This document shows, piece after piece, positions 6,260 to 13,452 of a DNA stretch of 15,321 bases. Position numbers and translations under genes: made by a program. The stretch is from JAZDJJ01 sp043804035 (GTDB lineage Bacteria > Bacteroidota > Bacteroidia > Palsa-948). Location of the stretch: positions 1-15,321 of the forward strand of contig JAZDJJ010000164.1 in NCBI GenBank assembly GCA_043804035.1, given 5' to 3'. The notes under the pieces are model-generated. The model was not told where the DNA came from, searched no databases, and worked only from the letters and a program-made list of their open reading frames with translations. How positions within the stretch are numbered: position 1 is the stretch's first letter; each line of letters opens with the position of its first letter.

Positions 6260-7933
6260 TTAGAATTGTAATTTCCAAATTGATTTTGCGTCTTTAGCAA
6301 GTTCTTTCTGTCTCGTTGAAAGATTTGTTTCATTCCATTCTTCAAATTTCTCAATTAAAGAAGTTGTCAATTTGCTGTTACTTTGTTTGTAAAAGGATTT
6401 CTTATCATTATATTTAAGATTACCAGCATCTTTATTTAATTGCTTTTCAAGAAGAGTAAGATTACCCAAACGATAAACAGAGCGGTTGATAGCTTCATTG
6501 TCAAAATCACCCCAATTTTCATCTGCACTTTCAGGCAATATATGTTCAATGGAAAATAAATCACTTTCGGAAGGTATGTCATTCTTATATTTATATTTTT
6601 CTATTTTACTAAAAATATACTTTAGAATTTTATGATTCCTGTTCTTGAAAATTTTATTTGAAAAAGAAGTTTCAAAATTAGAGTCGGAAACATATACACT
6701 CTTTAAATCAGCAGCATTGAATTTTTTTGTTTTGTTAATGTTTAAAGCAATTGAATTATACGCATCTTCTTGCTCATTTGGGTTTAATCCACCAATAACA
6801 TTATACCTGAAAGAAACTATTGAGCACGATTTAATTAACCTGATAAAACCGGTTTCGTCAAGATTATAATAAGCAGCAATAAATAATGAAAGTGTTTGTT
6901 TAATCTGAAACAACTTTAACTCTCTCAGCGCATTAGAGATTTCGGGTTTGTTGTTCCACAAATCATCATCAGGATTTTGAAAAGCCATATACACATCCGC
7001 TTTTTCATTCAACTCCCGAATTAATGCAAAAGACTGAGCCTTGTTATCAATGCTCTTCCTGATCGTTTTAAAAAGATATGTTTTCCTTACAGTTTTATTT
7101 CCGCTGTTCCAGAAATATCTTAAAAAATCTTCAAATTTTTGGTTGCCAAGTTTGCCGATAACTTTACTCCAAAGCAATTCCAATTCTTCAATTTCTGATT
7201 TATGAGGATTTGATTCATCAACAACAGAGAATAAATAATTCTTTAATAAATCCGCTGCTGATAATTGAACTCTTCTGGCGTTCAACGTTTCAAAAACTTT
7301 AAATGCATTGAAATCATCAGAAACACTTATTTTGGTAAAGAATAATTTATCAGCAAGATTATCAATGAATGTGGCTAATGCTTCTCCAGTTGTAAATTCT
7401 TTTTTTATTCTTTCATGATACCAGATAAAACATTCCCGCATTTGCTTTTCAGATGAATTGATATTTCTGAGAGGAAGTTCTTTTAATAATACTAAATGTT
7501 GGCGGTAATAGTCATCACTGTTTTTATTAAGTTTGAGTTTATTATTTGAAATTAAAGTTACCGGGTCAATATAACCAATATAACTATTCCTCAAAGCATT
7601 TATTCTTTTTTCATTATTGTCTGCATCAATATCTTCTTCAATCAAATCTTTTAAGGATTTTAAAACTGCGAGTGTAATAATACTAAGTGTGGTAAGTCGT
7701 TGCTGACCATCAATGACATGGAAATTTTTGTTATCTGAACTTTGCAAAACAAGATACCCCATATAATGGTCCGATTCCTCATGTTTTCTCAACACATTTA
7801 TGTCGTGCCACAAGTCATCCCATTGCTCAAATTCCCAGGTATAATCCCTTTGAAATTTTGGAATTTCATACCTCAAACCGTTTCCCATTAGTTGACGGTA
7901 AGTTAAACTAGTTGTATCTTGTATTCCTTTCAT
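6260..7933 (-). CDS. DUF262 + DUF1524 (GmrSD-type) protein, candidate modification-dependent nuclease
   Basis: This complete 557-residue soluble protein has two recognisable halves. The N-terminal DUF262 (ParB/Srx-like nucleotide-binding) domain shows IPKFQRDYTWE (24-34), the signature DGQQRL (75-80) and FETLNARRVQLSAADLLKN (214-232). The C-terminal DUF1524 His-Me/HNH-like nuclease domain shows IEHILPE (462-468), LGNLTLL (489-495) and Asn500. The order and length match single-chain GmrS-GmrD fusions. Characterised relatives include GmrSD, which cuts glucosylated hydroxymethylcytosine phage DNA, and the related BrxU and SspE systems. So an anti-phage, modification-dependent nuclease is the best guess, but the substrate is unknown and many DUF262 proteins are uncharacterised. 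No methyltransferase, dnd/ssp or BREX gene is next to it; its neighbours are gyrB and a barrel gene. All key residues are present and no frameshift is seen, so it looks functional. Confidence 0.88.
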   Translation of the reverse strand: MKGIQDTTSLTYRQLMGNGLRYEIPKFQRDYTWEFEQWDDLWHDINVLRKHEESDHYMGYLVLQSSDNKNFHVIDGQQRLTTLSIITLAVLKSLKDLIEEDIDADNNEKRINALRNSYIGYIDPVTLISNNKLKLNKNSDDYYRQHLVLLKELPLRNINSSEKQMRECFIWYHERIKKEFTTGEALATFIDNLADKLFFTKISVSDDFNAFKVFETLNARRVQLSAADLLKNYLFSVVDESNPHKSEIEELELLWSKVIGKLGNQKFEDFLRYFWNSGNKTVRKTYLFKTIRKSIDNKAQSFALIRELNEKADVYMAFQNPDDDLWNNKPEISNALRELKLFQIKQTLSLFIAAYYNLDETGFIRLIKSCSIVSFRYNVIGGLNPNEQEDAYNSIALNINKTKKFNAADLKSVYVSDSNFETSFSNKIFKNRNHKILKYIFSKIEKYKYKNDIPSESDLFSIEHILPESADENWGDFDNEAINRSVYRLGNLTLLEKQLNKDAGNLKYNDKKSFYKQSNSKLTTSLIEKFEEWNETNLSTRQKELAKDAKSIWKLQF

Positions 7934-7985
7934 TTACTATTTAATAATCAATAGTTCGGCTTGGTTCGGCTTTATTTCGGCTTCG

Positions 7986-8090
7986 CTCAATAACCACGCT
8001 CACCAACCCGCTCACCAACCGTCGCTCACCAACCGTCGCTCAATAACCACGCTCAATAACCACGCTCACCAACCGTCGCTCACTACCTGT
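7986..8090. repeat. two-variant mosaic tandem array between gyrB and the GmrSD-like gene
   Basis: Eight short units, each starting CTCA, run head to tail. Type X is CTCAATAACCACG (7986-7998, 8039-8051, 8052-8064). Type Y is CTCACCAACCGTCG (8011-8024, 8025-8038, 8065-8078), with a shortened Y, CTCACCAACCCG, at 7999-8010 and a degenerate last unit from 8079. The order is X, short Y, Y, Y, X, X, Y, partial Y. It is preceded by three TTCGGCTT-like words (about 7955-7984). The array sits downstream of gyrB and directly upstream of the GmrSD-like gene. Function is unknown. Confidence 0.85.
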
Positions 8091-8110
8091 CTGCCGTCTG
8101 CACAGGCAGG
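8086..8110. repeat. hairpin repeat with TGCCTGT core, copy 1
   Basis: CCTGTCTG (8086-8093) and CAGGCAGG (8103-8110) pair across a 9-nt loop, with one T-G wobble. The element lies 20 bp after the gyrB stop on the minus strand. No T-run follows, so a terminator role is not assured. A closely similar element in the opposite orientation is at 14233-14257. Confidence 0.6.
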
Positions 8111-8129
8111 CAAGTAATCAATGATTGCT

Positions 8130-10103
8130 TTATGTATCAATCTTCGCGTACTTTGCATTGCGTTCAATAAATTCTCTTCGCGGTGGAACATCATCTCCCA
8201 TCAACATAGAGAAAATACGGTCGGCTTCGGCAGCACTTTCAATGGTAATTCTTTTCAGAATACGTTTATCAGGATTCATAGTAGTTTGCCACAACTGCTC
8301 TGCATTCATTTCTCCAAGTCCTTTGTATCGCTGAATGTTTACTGTATGCTCTTTTCCTTCTCCTCCTGCTAACTCATGAATCGCCATCTGTCGCTGGTCT
8401 TCGTTCCAGCAATATTTTTCTTCTTTTCCTTTTTTAACAAGATAAAGCGGTGGCGTTGCTAAATAAATAAATCCCTGTTCAATTAATTCTTGCGTATAGC
8501 GGAAAAAGAAAGTAAGAATGAGTGTGCTAATATGACTTCCATCCACATCAGCATCAGTCATAATAATAATTTTATGATAACGAAGTTTGGTAATATTAAG
8601 AATTGTCTCCTTATTTTCTGTTTCTTCGCGTCTTATGCCAAGTGCGGTAAAAATATTTCTTATCTCTTCGTTGTCATAAATTTTATACTCCATTGCTTTT
8701 TCCACATTCAAAATTTTTCCGCGCAACGGAAGGATTGCCTGAAAAGCACGGTTACGACCTTGTTTGGCTGTGCCTCCTGCTGAATCACCTTCAACCAAAT
8801 AGATTTCGCATTTTCCCGGATCTGTATCTGAACAATCGGCAAGTTTCCCGGGAAGCCCACTGCCTGTAAGCGCTCCTTTTCGCTGAACCAATTCACGTGC
8901 TTTACGTGCAGCATGACGCGCTTCAGCAGCAAGAATAACTTTACTAATTAATGTTTTTGCTGAACGTGGATTTTCTTCCAGAAAATTCTGAAGTTTCTCA
9001 TTCACTAAAGTTTCTACTGCTCCCATTACTTCGTTGTTACCCAATTTTGTTTTTGTCTGTCCTTCAAATTGTGGATTAGCAACTTTTATAGAAATGACTC
9101 CTGTTAGTCCTTCGCGAAAATCATCGCCATCTAATTCTATTTTCATTTTCTCTAACAATCCCGATTTATCAGCATAACTTTTCAGAGTACGTGTAATTGC
9201 TCTGCGAAACCCGGCAAGATGCGTTCCGCCTTCATGCGTGTTGATGTTATTTACATACGAATGAATATTTTCATTGTAAGAAGTGTTGTACTGCATAGCA
9301 ATCTCAATGGGGATACCGTTACTTTCGCCTTCTATGTAAATACAATCTTCAATGAGTCGTTCGCGCGTTGCGTCAATGTATCGGACAAATTCTTTTAATC
9401 CTCCTTCTGAATAAAATGTTTCAGAAACAGGATTTCCTTTTTCATCTTTTTCCCGCAAGTCGGTAATGAAAAGATGAATGCCTTTGTTTAGAAATGATAA
9501 TTCTCTGAGCCGTGAAGCAATTGTTGCATAATTATATTCGTGAACAATAAAGATTGTATTATCGGCTTTGAAAGTAACTTCTGTTCCTGTTTTATCAGAT
9601 GTGCCGATTTCTTTTACAGAGAAAAGTGGTTTGCCATATTCGTATTCTTGCGCGTACATTTTTCCGTCACGATGCACTATCACTTTCAGATGTTTTGAAA
9701 GAGCATTTACGCACGACACGCCTACTCCGTGCAAACCTCCGGATACTTTATAAGAATCTTTATCAAACTTTCCTCCTGCGTGCAGCACAGTCATAACAAC
9801 TTCAAGTGCAGAACGTTTTTCCTTTTGGTGCATATCCACAGGAATACCGCGTCCATCATCTTTTACGGTGATGGAATTATCTTCGTGAATAAAAACTTCT
9901 ATGTTTTTGCAATAGCCGACAAGTGCTTCATCAATAGAATTGTCTATCACTTCGTATACTAAGTGATGGAATCCTTTTGCTGCCACATCGCCAATGTACA
10001 TGGCCGGACGTTTGCGAACGGCTTCTAATCCTTCAAGAACCTGAATACTATCAGCGGAATAGTGAGATGAATTTTTTTCTTTTTCAATAATTGTTTCTTC
10101 CAT
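8130..10103 (-). CDS. gyrB: DNA gyrase subunit B
   Basis: GyrB is the ATPase and cleavage-core subunit of gyrase, which introduces negative supercoils together with GyrA (not in this window). The protein is complete at 657 residues, the usual length for Bacteroidota and shorter than the 804-residue E. coli form, which carries an insertion. The GHKL ATPase region shows EVIDNSIDEAL (51-61, with the expected catalytic Glu and Mg-binding Asn), DDGRGIP (82-88), GGLHGVGVS (122-130) and the QTK loop (349-351). The TOPRIM region shows EGDSAGG (438-444) and DADVDGSH (517-524), and the C-terminal part QRYKGLGEMN (591-600). VLEGLEAVRKRPAMYIGD near the start and PLRGKILNVEKA (459-470) separate it from ParE. 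A TTTG...TAnnTTTG promoter lies about 50 bp upstream. Nothing is truncated or missing. Confidence 0.98.
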   Translation of the reverse strand: MEETIIEKEKNSSHYSADSIQVLEGLEAVRKRPAMYIGDVAAKGFHHLVYEVIDNSIDEALVGYCKNIEVFIHEDNSITVKDDGRGIPVDMHQKEKRSALEVVMTVLHAGGKFDKDSYKVSGGLHGVGVSCVNALSKHLKVIVHRDGKMYAQEYEYGKPLFSVKEIGTSDKTGTEVTFKADNTIFIVHEYNYATIASRLRELSFLNKGIHLFITDLREKDEKGNPVSETFYSEGGLKEFVRYIDATRERLIEDCIYIEGESNGIPIEIAMQYNTSYNENIHSYVNNINTHEGGTHLAGFRRAITRTLKSYADKSGLLEKMKIELDGDDFREGLTGVISIKVANPQFEGQTKTKLGNNEVMGAVETLVNEKLQNFLEENPRSAKTLISKVILAAEARHAARKARELVQRKGALTGSGLPGKLADCSDTDPGKCEIYLVEGDSAGGTAKQGRNRAFQAILPLRGKILNVEKAMEYKIYDNEEIRNIFTALGIRREETENKETILNITKLRYHKIIIMTDADVDGSHISTLILTFFFRYTQELIEQGFIYLATPPLYLVKKGKEEKYCWNEDQRQMAIHELAGGEGKEHTVNIQRYKGLGEMNAEQLWQTTMNPDKRILKRITIESAAEADRIFSMLMGDDVPPRREFIERNAKYAKIDT

Positions 10104-10152
10104 GTTTATTATGAATTTTAACTATGATTTTTATGTTGTTTCAACAAGGGTG

Positions 10153-10180
10153 CAAATGTAATAATAATGTTCCAAACAAA
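10153..10180 (-). promoter_or_regulatory. probable Bacteroidota-type promoter for gyrB
   Basis: On the minus strand TTTG (10180-10177) is followed after 16 nt by TACATTTG (10160-10153), matching the Bacteroidota -33 TTTG and -7 TAnnTTTG elements with a spacing one base below the usual range. It predicts a start of transcription near 10146 and a leader of about 40 nt before the gyrB ATG at 10103. It also lies just downstream of der, which implies gyrB can be transcribed on its own. Confidence 0.5.
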
Positions 10181-10239
10181 GCCCATTTTTATTAGCGAGA
10201 AAATTAAGGGTAAAAATAAATTTTATTGACTTCTTCTTG

Positions 10240-11562
10240 CTACTTCTTTCTGAAATGAATCTGAATAGGCACGCCTGAAAAATCAAACTTTTCTCTTATT
10301 TTATTTTCTAAAAATCGTCTGTATGATTCTTTAATTGCTTTCGGTAAATTACAGAATACAGCAAATACAGGAAAAGAAGCGGGAACCTGAATCACGCTTT
10401 TTATATCCACTAATTTTCCTTTTTCGGATGCTGGAGGATGGTTTTGCACAATAGGAAAAAGAAATTCAGTAAGTTCCTCATCGGAAATTTTTTTCTTTTT
10501 ATTTTGAAAAACTTTTTCTGCCTCTTCCACTACTTTCATAATACGTTGCTTGTTCAGCACCGAAATAAAAACAATAGGCACATCACTGAAAGGAGCAATA
10601 CGTTTGCGAATGTTTTCTTCAAACTCTTTAACAGAATTAGTTTCCTTTTCAATTAAATCCCATTTGTTTACCAGAATAATAATTCCTTTTTTGTTTCTGT
10701 CAGCAAGGCGAAAAATATTAACATCCTGTGCTTCCATTCCGCGTGAAGCATCCAAAACCAGAAGGCACACATTGCAGTTTTCAATTGCCCGCACTGCACG
10801 CATGATGGAATAAAATTCCACATCTTCTTCAAACTTTCTTTTTTTACGGATACCCGCTGTATCAATGAGCAGAAAATTATGATTGAATTTTTTGTATTGC
10901 GTGTTAATTGTATCACGGGTAGTTCCTGCTATTTCTGTAACTATGGCTCGCTCTTCTCCGAGCAAAACATTAAGCAAAGATGACTTTCCTACATTCGGTC
11001 TTCCAACAATAGCAAAACGAGGAAGATCAGAAATATTTTCATCTGCTTTTTCTTTGAACGATTTTACAATCAAGTCAAGCAGTTCGCCTGTACCCTTTCC
11101 ACTAATAGAAGAAATACAATGTACTTCTCCCATTCCGAGTTTGTAAAATTCTCCTGACTGTAATTCTATATCGTTAGTATCGGCTTTGTTTGCAATTAAA
11201 AATATTTTTTTTTCTGTATCTTTTTTCATCTCTATCTTACGAAGGTATTGTGCTACTTTCTCATCTTGTTTTGTAATACCTGTAGTTATATCCACCATGA
11301 ACAAAATAATATTTGTCTCGTTCAGAGCAACTTCTACCTGAGAACGAATTTGTTTTTCAAAAATATCTTCCGAACCAATAACATATCCTCCTGTATCAAT
11401 CACAGAAAACTCAATGCCGTTCCACTGTGCTTTGCCGTAATTGCGATCGCGTGTAACGCCTGACATTTCATCTACAATGGCTTTGCGACTCTCTGTAAGG
11501 CGATTAAAGAGAGTGGATTTACCCACATTTGGGCGACCTACTATGGCTATGATATTTGACAT
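10240..11562 (-). CDS. der: ribosome-associated GTPase Der (EngA)
   Basis: Der is an essential double GTPase that acts in late 50S ribosomal subunit maturation. The 440-residue length is normal. The first G domain has the P-loop GRPNVGKST (9-17), Thr in the GVTRDR switch (35-40), DTGG (56-59) and NKAD (125-128). The second has GRPNVGKSS (187-195), AGTTRDT (212-218), DTAG (234-237) and NKWD (299-302). The last roughly 90 residues form the KH-like domain, ending in the usual basic VPIQIHFRKK. All nucleotide-binding motifs are intact. The gene lies 136 bp upstream of gyrB and 139 bp downstream of the sugar epimerase, all on the minus strand. These gaps, and a separate gyrB promoter, argue against a tight operon. 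Confidence 0.98.
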   Translation of the reverse strand: MSNIIAIVGRPNVGKSTLFNRLTESRKAIVDEMSGVTRDRNYGKAQWNGIEFSVIDTGGYVIGSEDIFEKQIRSQVEVALNETNIILFMVDITTGITKQDEKVAQYLRKIEMKKDTEKKIFLIANKADTNDIELQSGEFYKLGMGEVHCISSISGKGTGELLDLIVKSFKEKADENISDLPRFAIVGRPNVGKSSLLNVLLGEERAIVTEIAGTTRDTINTQYKKFNHNFLLIDTAGIRKKRKFEEDVEFYSIMRAVRAIENCNVCLLVLDASRGMEAQDVNIFRLADRNKKGIIILVNKWDLIEKETNSVKEFEENIRKRIAPFSDVPIVFISVLNKQRIMKVVEEAEKVFQNKKKKISDEELTEFLFPIVQNHPPASEKGKLVDIKSVIQVPASFPVFAVFCNLPKAIKESYRRFLENKIREKFDFSGVPIQIHFRKK

Positions 11563-11650
11563 TTATTGGTTTGCTATGTTTTCATTTTCAAACTTTGAGG
11601 CAGTTCCAAAATATATTTTTCATAAAACACTACAAAGAAAAAATTGGAGT

Positions 11651-11703
11651 AATTAAAGTGTCTAAAGTATTTAAATTACCTAAAATGTCTACAGACACTA
11701 ATT
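11651..11703. repeat. imperfect inverted repeat between epimerase and der
   Basis: AGTGTCT (11657-11663) and AGACACT (11693-11699) are exact inverted copies with a 29-nt loop, and AATT words flank both arms with a 2-nt bulge. It covers the end of the epimerase gene (stop at 11702-11704) and could be a weak terminator or a folded leader for der. No T-run is present. Confidence 0.35.
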
Positions 11704-12685
11704 ATTGCAAAGCAATTTTCTGCATCAGTTTTACATTAAAATATTTTTCATCAGAAAAAGAATTTGGTATCAATCCTTTTTCAAAAGCAATTTTCAAATC
11801 GTGTATAGCATTTTCAATTGTATGTGAAGGAACAAATTCTAATTCGCGTTTTATTTTTTCGGAAGATATGTGATAGGAACGATGGTCGTTAGTCGGTGTG
11901 GTGATGATATTTATTTTATCGCCAATTACATTTTTTACCATCTGTGCAATCTGCACTACAGTATAATTTTCATATCCTGCATTATAAATTTTTCCTGCAA
12001 TTTTTTCTTTTGGAAGTTCCAGAAGCATACAATACAAGTCGGTCATATCTCCGATGTGAATGTTTGGACGTTTTTGCTCTCCGCCAAAAACAGTTATTTC
12101 TCCTTTGTTGATAGCAAAATTGGTGAGAATGTTCACAGTCAAATCCAAACGCAATCGCGGACTGTATCCGCAAACTGTTGCAGGACGAATTGTTAACGTA
12201 GTAAAATCGTTGCTTTGATATTTCAAAAGTATTTCTTCGCATTGTGCTTTGAAACGTGAATAATCTGTGAGTGGAGCAAGTGGAATATCTTCTGTTACAT
12301 TCGGCTCGTTTTTTATTCCGTACACGCTTGAAGAAGAAGCATAAATAAAACGTTTTACTCCCGACTCTTTAGAAATTTTTACTAATGGTTCAAAAGCATC
12401 TAGGTTGATGGATTTGCTAAGTGCAGGATTCAGTTCAAAACTCGGATCGTTGGAAATACAGGCAAGGTGAATAACCGCATCATGTCCCGGCAAAATCTTT
12501 TTCAACAATTGTTTGTCGCGGATATCGCCTTTGATTTTTTTTATGCTCGGATGATTGGGCAAAACATTTTCTCCGTAAATCATCAAATCAAGCACAGTAA
12601 CATTATATCCTTTGTCTAAAAGTTTTGGCGTGAGTACTGCGCCTACATATCCAGCACCGCCTGTGATAAAAATATTTTTTTGCAT
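11702..12685 (-). CDS. NAD(P)-dependent sugar epimerase/dehydratase (extended SDR)
   Basis: This complete 327-residue cytoplasmic Rossmann-fold enzyme is of the extended short-chain dehydrogenase type that acts on nucleotide sugars. It shows the cofactor motif TGGAGYVG (8-15), an acidic residue at the end of the second strand (VLDL, 31-34), GDIRD (53-57), the active-site Ser stretch SSSSVYG (117-123) and the catalytic YxxxK as YSRFK (142-146). RPATVCGYSPRLRLD (167-181) and GGEQKRPNIHIGD (201-213) fit the substrate-binding region. Which sugar it acts on, and whether it is an epimerase, dehydratase or reductase, cannot be decided from motifs. Its role is probably precursor supply for LPS or other surface glycans, in line with the WecA-like gene further along the same strand, though it is 7.5 kb away. 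The upstream gap holds a 45-bp tandem array. Confidence 0.9.
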   Translation of the reverse strand: MQKNIFITGGAGYVGAVLTPKLLDKGYNVTVLDLMIYGENVLPNHPSIKKIKGDIRDKQLLKKILPGHDAVIHLACISNDPSFELNPALSKSINLDAFEPLVKISKESGVKRFIYASSSSVYGIKNEPNVTEDIPLAPLTDYSRFKAQCEEILLKYQSNDFTTLTIRPATVCGYSPRLRLDLTVNILTNFAINKGEITVFGGEQKRPNIHIGDMTDLYCMLLELPKEKIAGKIYNAGYENYTVVQIAQMVKNVIGDKINIITTPTNDHRSYHISSEKIKRELEFVPSHTIENAIHDLKIAFEKGLIPNSFSDEKYFNVKLMQKIALQ

Positions 12686-12743
12686 AAATTATTTTGATAT
12701 TTTTTTGTAACTTCTCTGAAACATTTTAACCCCCGGCCCCTTA

Positions 12744-12966
12744 ATTAAGAGTTAATAGAAAAATTGTTAATCGTTAATAGGAAATACCATTAAGAGTTAA
12801 TAGAAAAATTGTTAATCGTTAATAGGAAATACCATTAAGAGTTAATAGAAAAATTGTTAATCGTTAATAGGAAATACCATTAAGAGTTAATAGAAAATTG
12901 TTAATCGTTAATAGGAAATACCATTAAGAGTTAATAGAAAATTGTTAATCGTTAATAGGAAATACC
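12744..12966. repeat. five-unit 45-bp tandem array (GTTAATAG family)
   Basis: Five head-to-tail units begin at 12744, 12789, 12834, 12879 and 12923; the first three are 45 bp and the last two 44 bp, having lost one A in an A-run. Each unit contains ATTAAGAGTTAATAG, then TTGTTAATCGTTAATAGG, then AAATACC. The units are otherwise nearly identical, pointing to recent expansion. The same words, in the same orientation plus an inverted copy, occur at 4234-4358. Confidence 0.95.
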
Positions 12967-13067
12967 ATTAACTATTAAATAGGAAATAGAAAATAGAAAA
13001 TTGTATTTAATAATCAATAATCAATTCTCAATAATCAATTCTCAACAACCATTAACCATTTAGGGCG

Positions 13068-13096
13068 GTTCCAAAAATTGCCGTTATCAAATTTTC
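13068..13096 (+). repeat. 29-bp dispersed repeat, copy 2
   Basis: This is the second copy of the element at 1392-1420, with one mismatch. Here it follows GGGCG and lies 77 bp before the ATG of the transposase remnant, in the same orientation relative to its neighbours, so it may belong to the left end of the former insertion sequence. Confidence 0.75.
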
Positions 13097-13131
13097 CAAT
13101 TTTTAAAAAATAACATACTAACTATAAAAAA

Positions 13132-13150
13132 ACAAAAATAGTATTTTTGT
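13132..13150. promoter_or_regulatory. 19-nt palindrome overlapping a TAnnTTTG-like -7 element
   Basis: ACAAAAATA, a central G, and TATTTTTGT form a perfect palindrome. TATTTTTG at 13142-13149 matches TAnnTTTG and is 23 bp before the ATG of the transposase remnant, so it may be the old transposase promoter or an operator on it. No -33 TTTG is seen upstream. Confidence 0.35.
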
Positions 13151-13172
13151 GGCATATACAAAAACAAACTAT

Positions 13173-13344
13173 ATGTCAAGTAAAAAACTTTTCGTCGCGA
13201 GGATTTTTTGATGAGTATGAACGATTAGAAAAGATCAGTAAACTCAATGACCCATTAGAAAAACGGAACAGTAAAATTAACTTTGAGATATTCTGAAAAA
13301 CGTTAGATAAAATTTATCAAAAAACGGAGCGTAAAAGCAAAGCT
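13173..13344 (+). pseudogene. decayed N-terminus of an IS5-family transposase
   Basis: An ATG at 13173 opens MSSKKLFVARIF and stops at TGA 13209-13211. Removing one T from the T-run at 13204-13209 restores RIFDEYERLEKISKLNDPLE and continues to SKINFEIF. There a second stop (TGA, 13294-13296) interrupts, followed in frame by KTLDKIYQKTERKSKA up to about 13344. The string FDEYERLEK...DPLEK...I.FEIF...TERKSKAG is the well-known start of IS5-family transposases in Bacteroidota. The catalytic DDE part is absent; the homology ends just before the expected PYDVVLMFKIL block and the sequence runs into a CCTCGCAATGACG word. This is a dead fragment with one frameshift, one internal stop and a large C-terminal deletion. 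Confidence 0.85.
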
Positions 13345-13360
13345 TGCACAAAAAATTACG

Positions 13361-13373
13361 CCTCGCAATGACG
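13361..13373 (-). repeat. CGTCATTGCGAGG word, fragment of a common bacterial intergenic repeat
   Basis: CCTCGCAATGACG is the reverse complement of CGTCATTGCGAGG, the opening of an interspersed palindromic repeat frequently seen between genes of Bacteroidota and other bacteria (from memory). Only the first part is present, and it lies exactly where the transposase homology ends, so it may mark the deletion junction. Confidence 0.4.
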
Positions 13374-13452
13374 TTAATTTGTATTTTTAAAACTACCCTT
13401 ATATTATACATCCAAAAGGTCGGGAGGACTGATTTTTATATTTTTATTTTTA

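Larger units (their letters stand above)
12686..13452. other. 767-bp gene-free region with repeats and a transposase remnant
   Basis: From left to right this stretch holds a short C/G-rich patch (CCCCCGGCCCC near 12731-12741) beside TTAATTAA, the five-unit 45-bp array, AT-rich sequence with the 14-bp word CAATAATCAATTCT repeated in tandem (13015-13042), the 29-bp dispersed repeat (13068-13096), a 19-nt palindrome (13132-13150), the broken start of an IS5-family transposase (13173-13344) and a CCTCGCAATGACG word (13361-13373). It separates divergently oriented genes: the epimerase on the minus strand and the exported protein on the plus strand. No intact gene or structured RNA is visible. Confidence 0.8.

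Noticed and set aside
8708..8932. Minus-strand 74-codon ORF inside gyrB in another frame
   Set aside because: It is a frame shadow of the TOPRIM-coding part of gyrB.
8130..10103. The type II topoisomerase subunit as ParE
   Set aside because: VLEGLEAVRKRPAMYIGD, PLRGKILNVEKA and the 657-residue length match Bacteroidota GyrB, not ParE.
11556..11873. Plus-strand 105-codon ORF over the der-epimerase gap
   Set aside because: It is antisense to the ends of two real genes, lacks domains, and carries the composition of reversed coding sequence.
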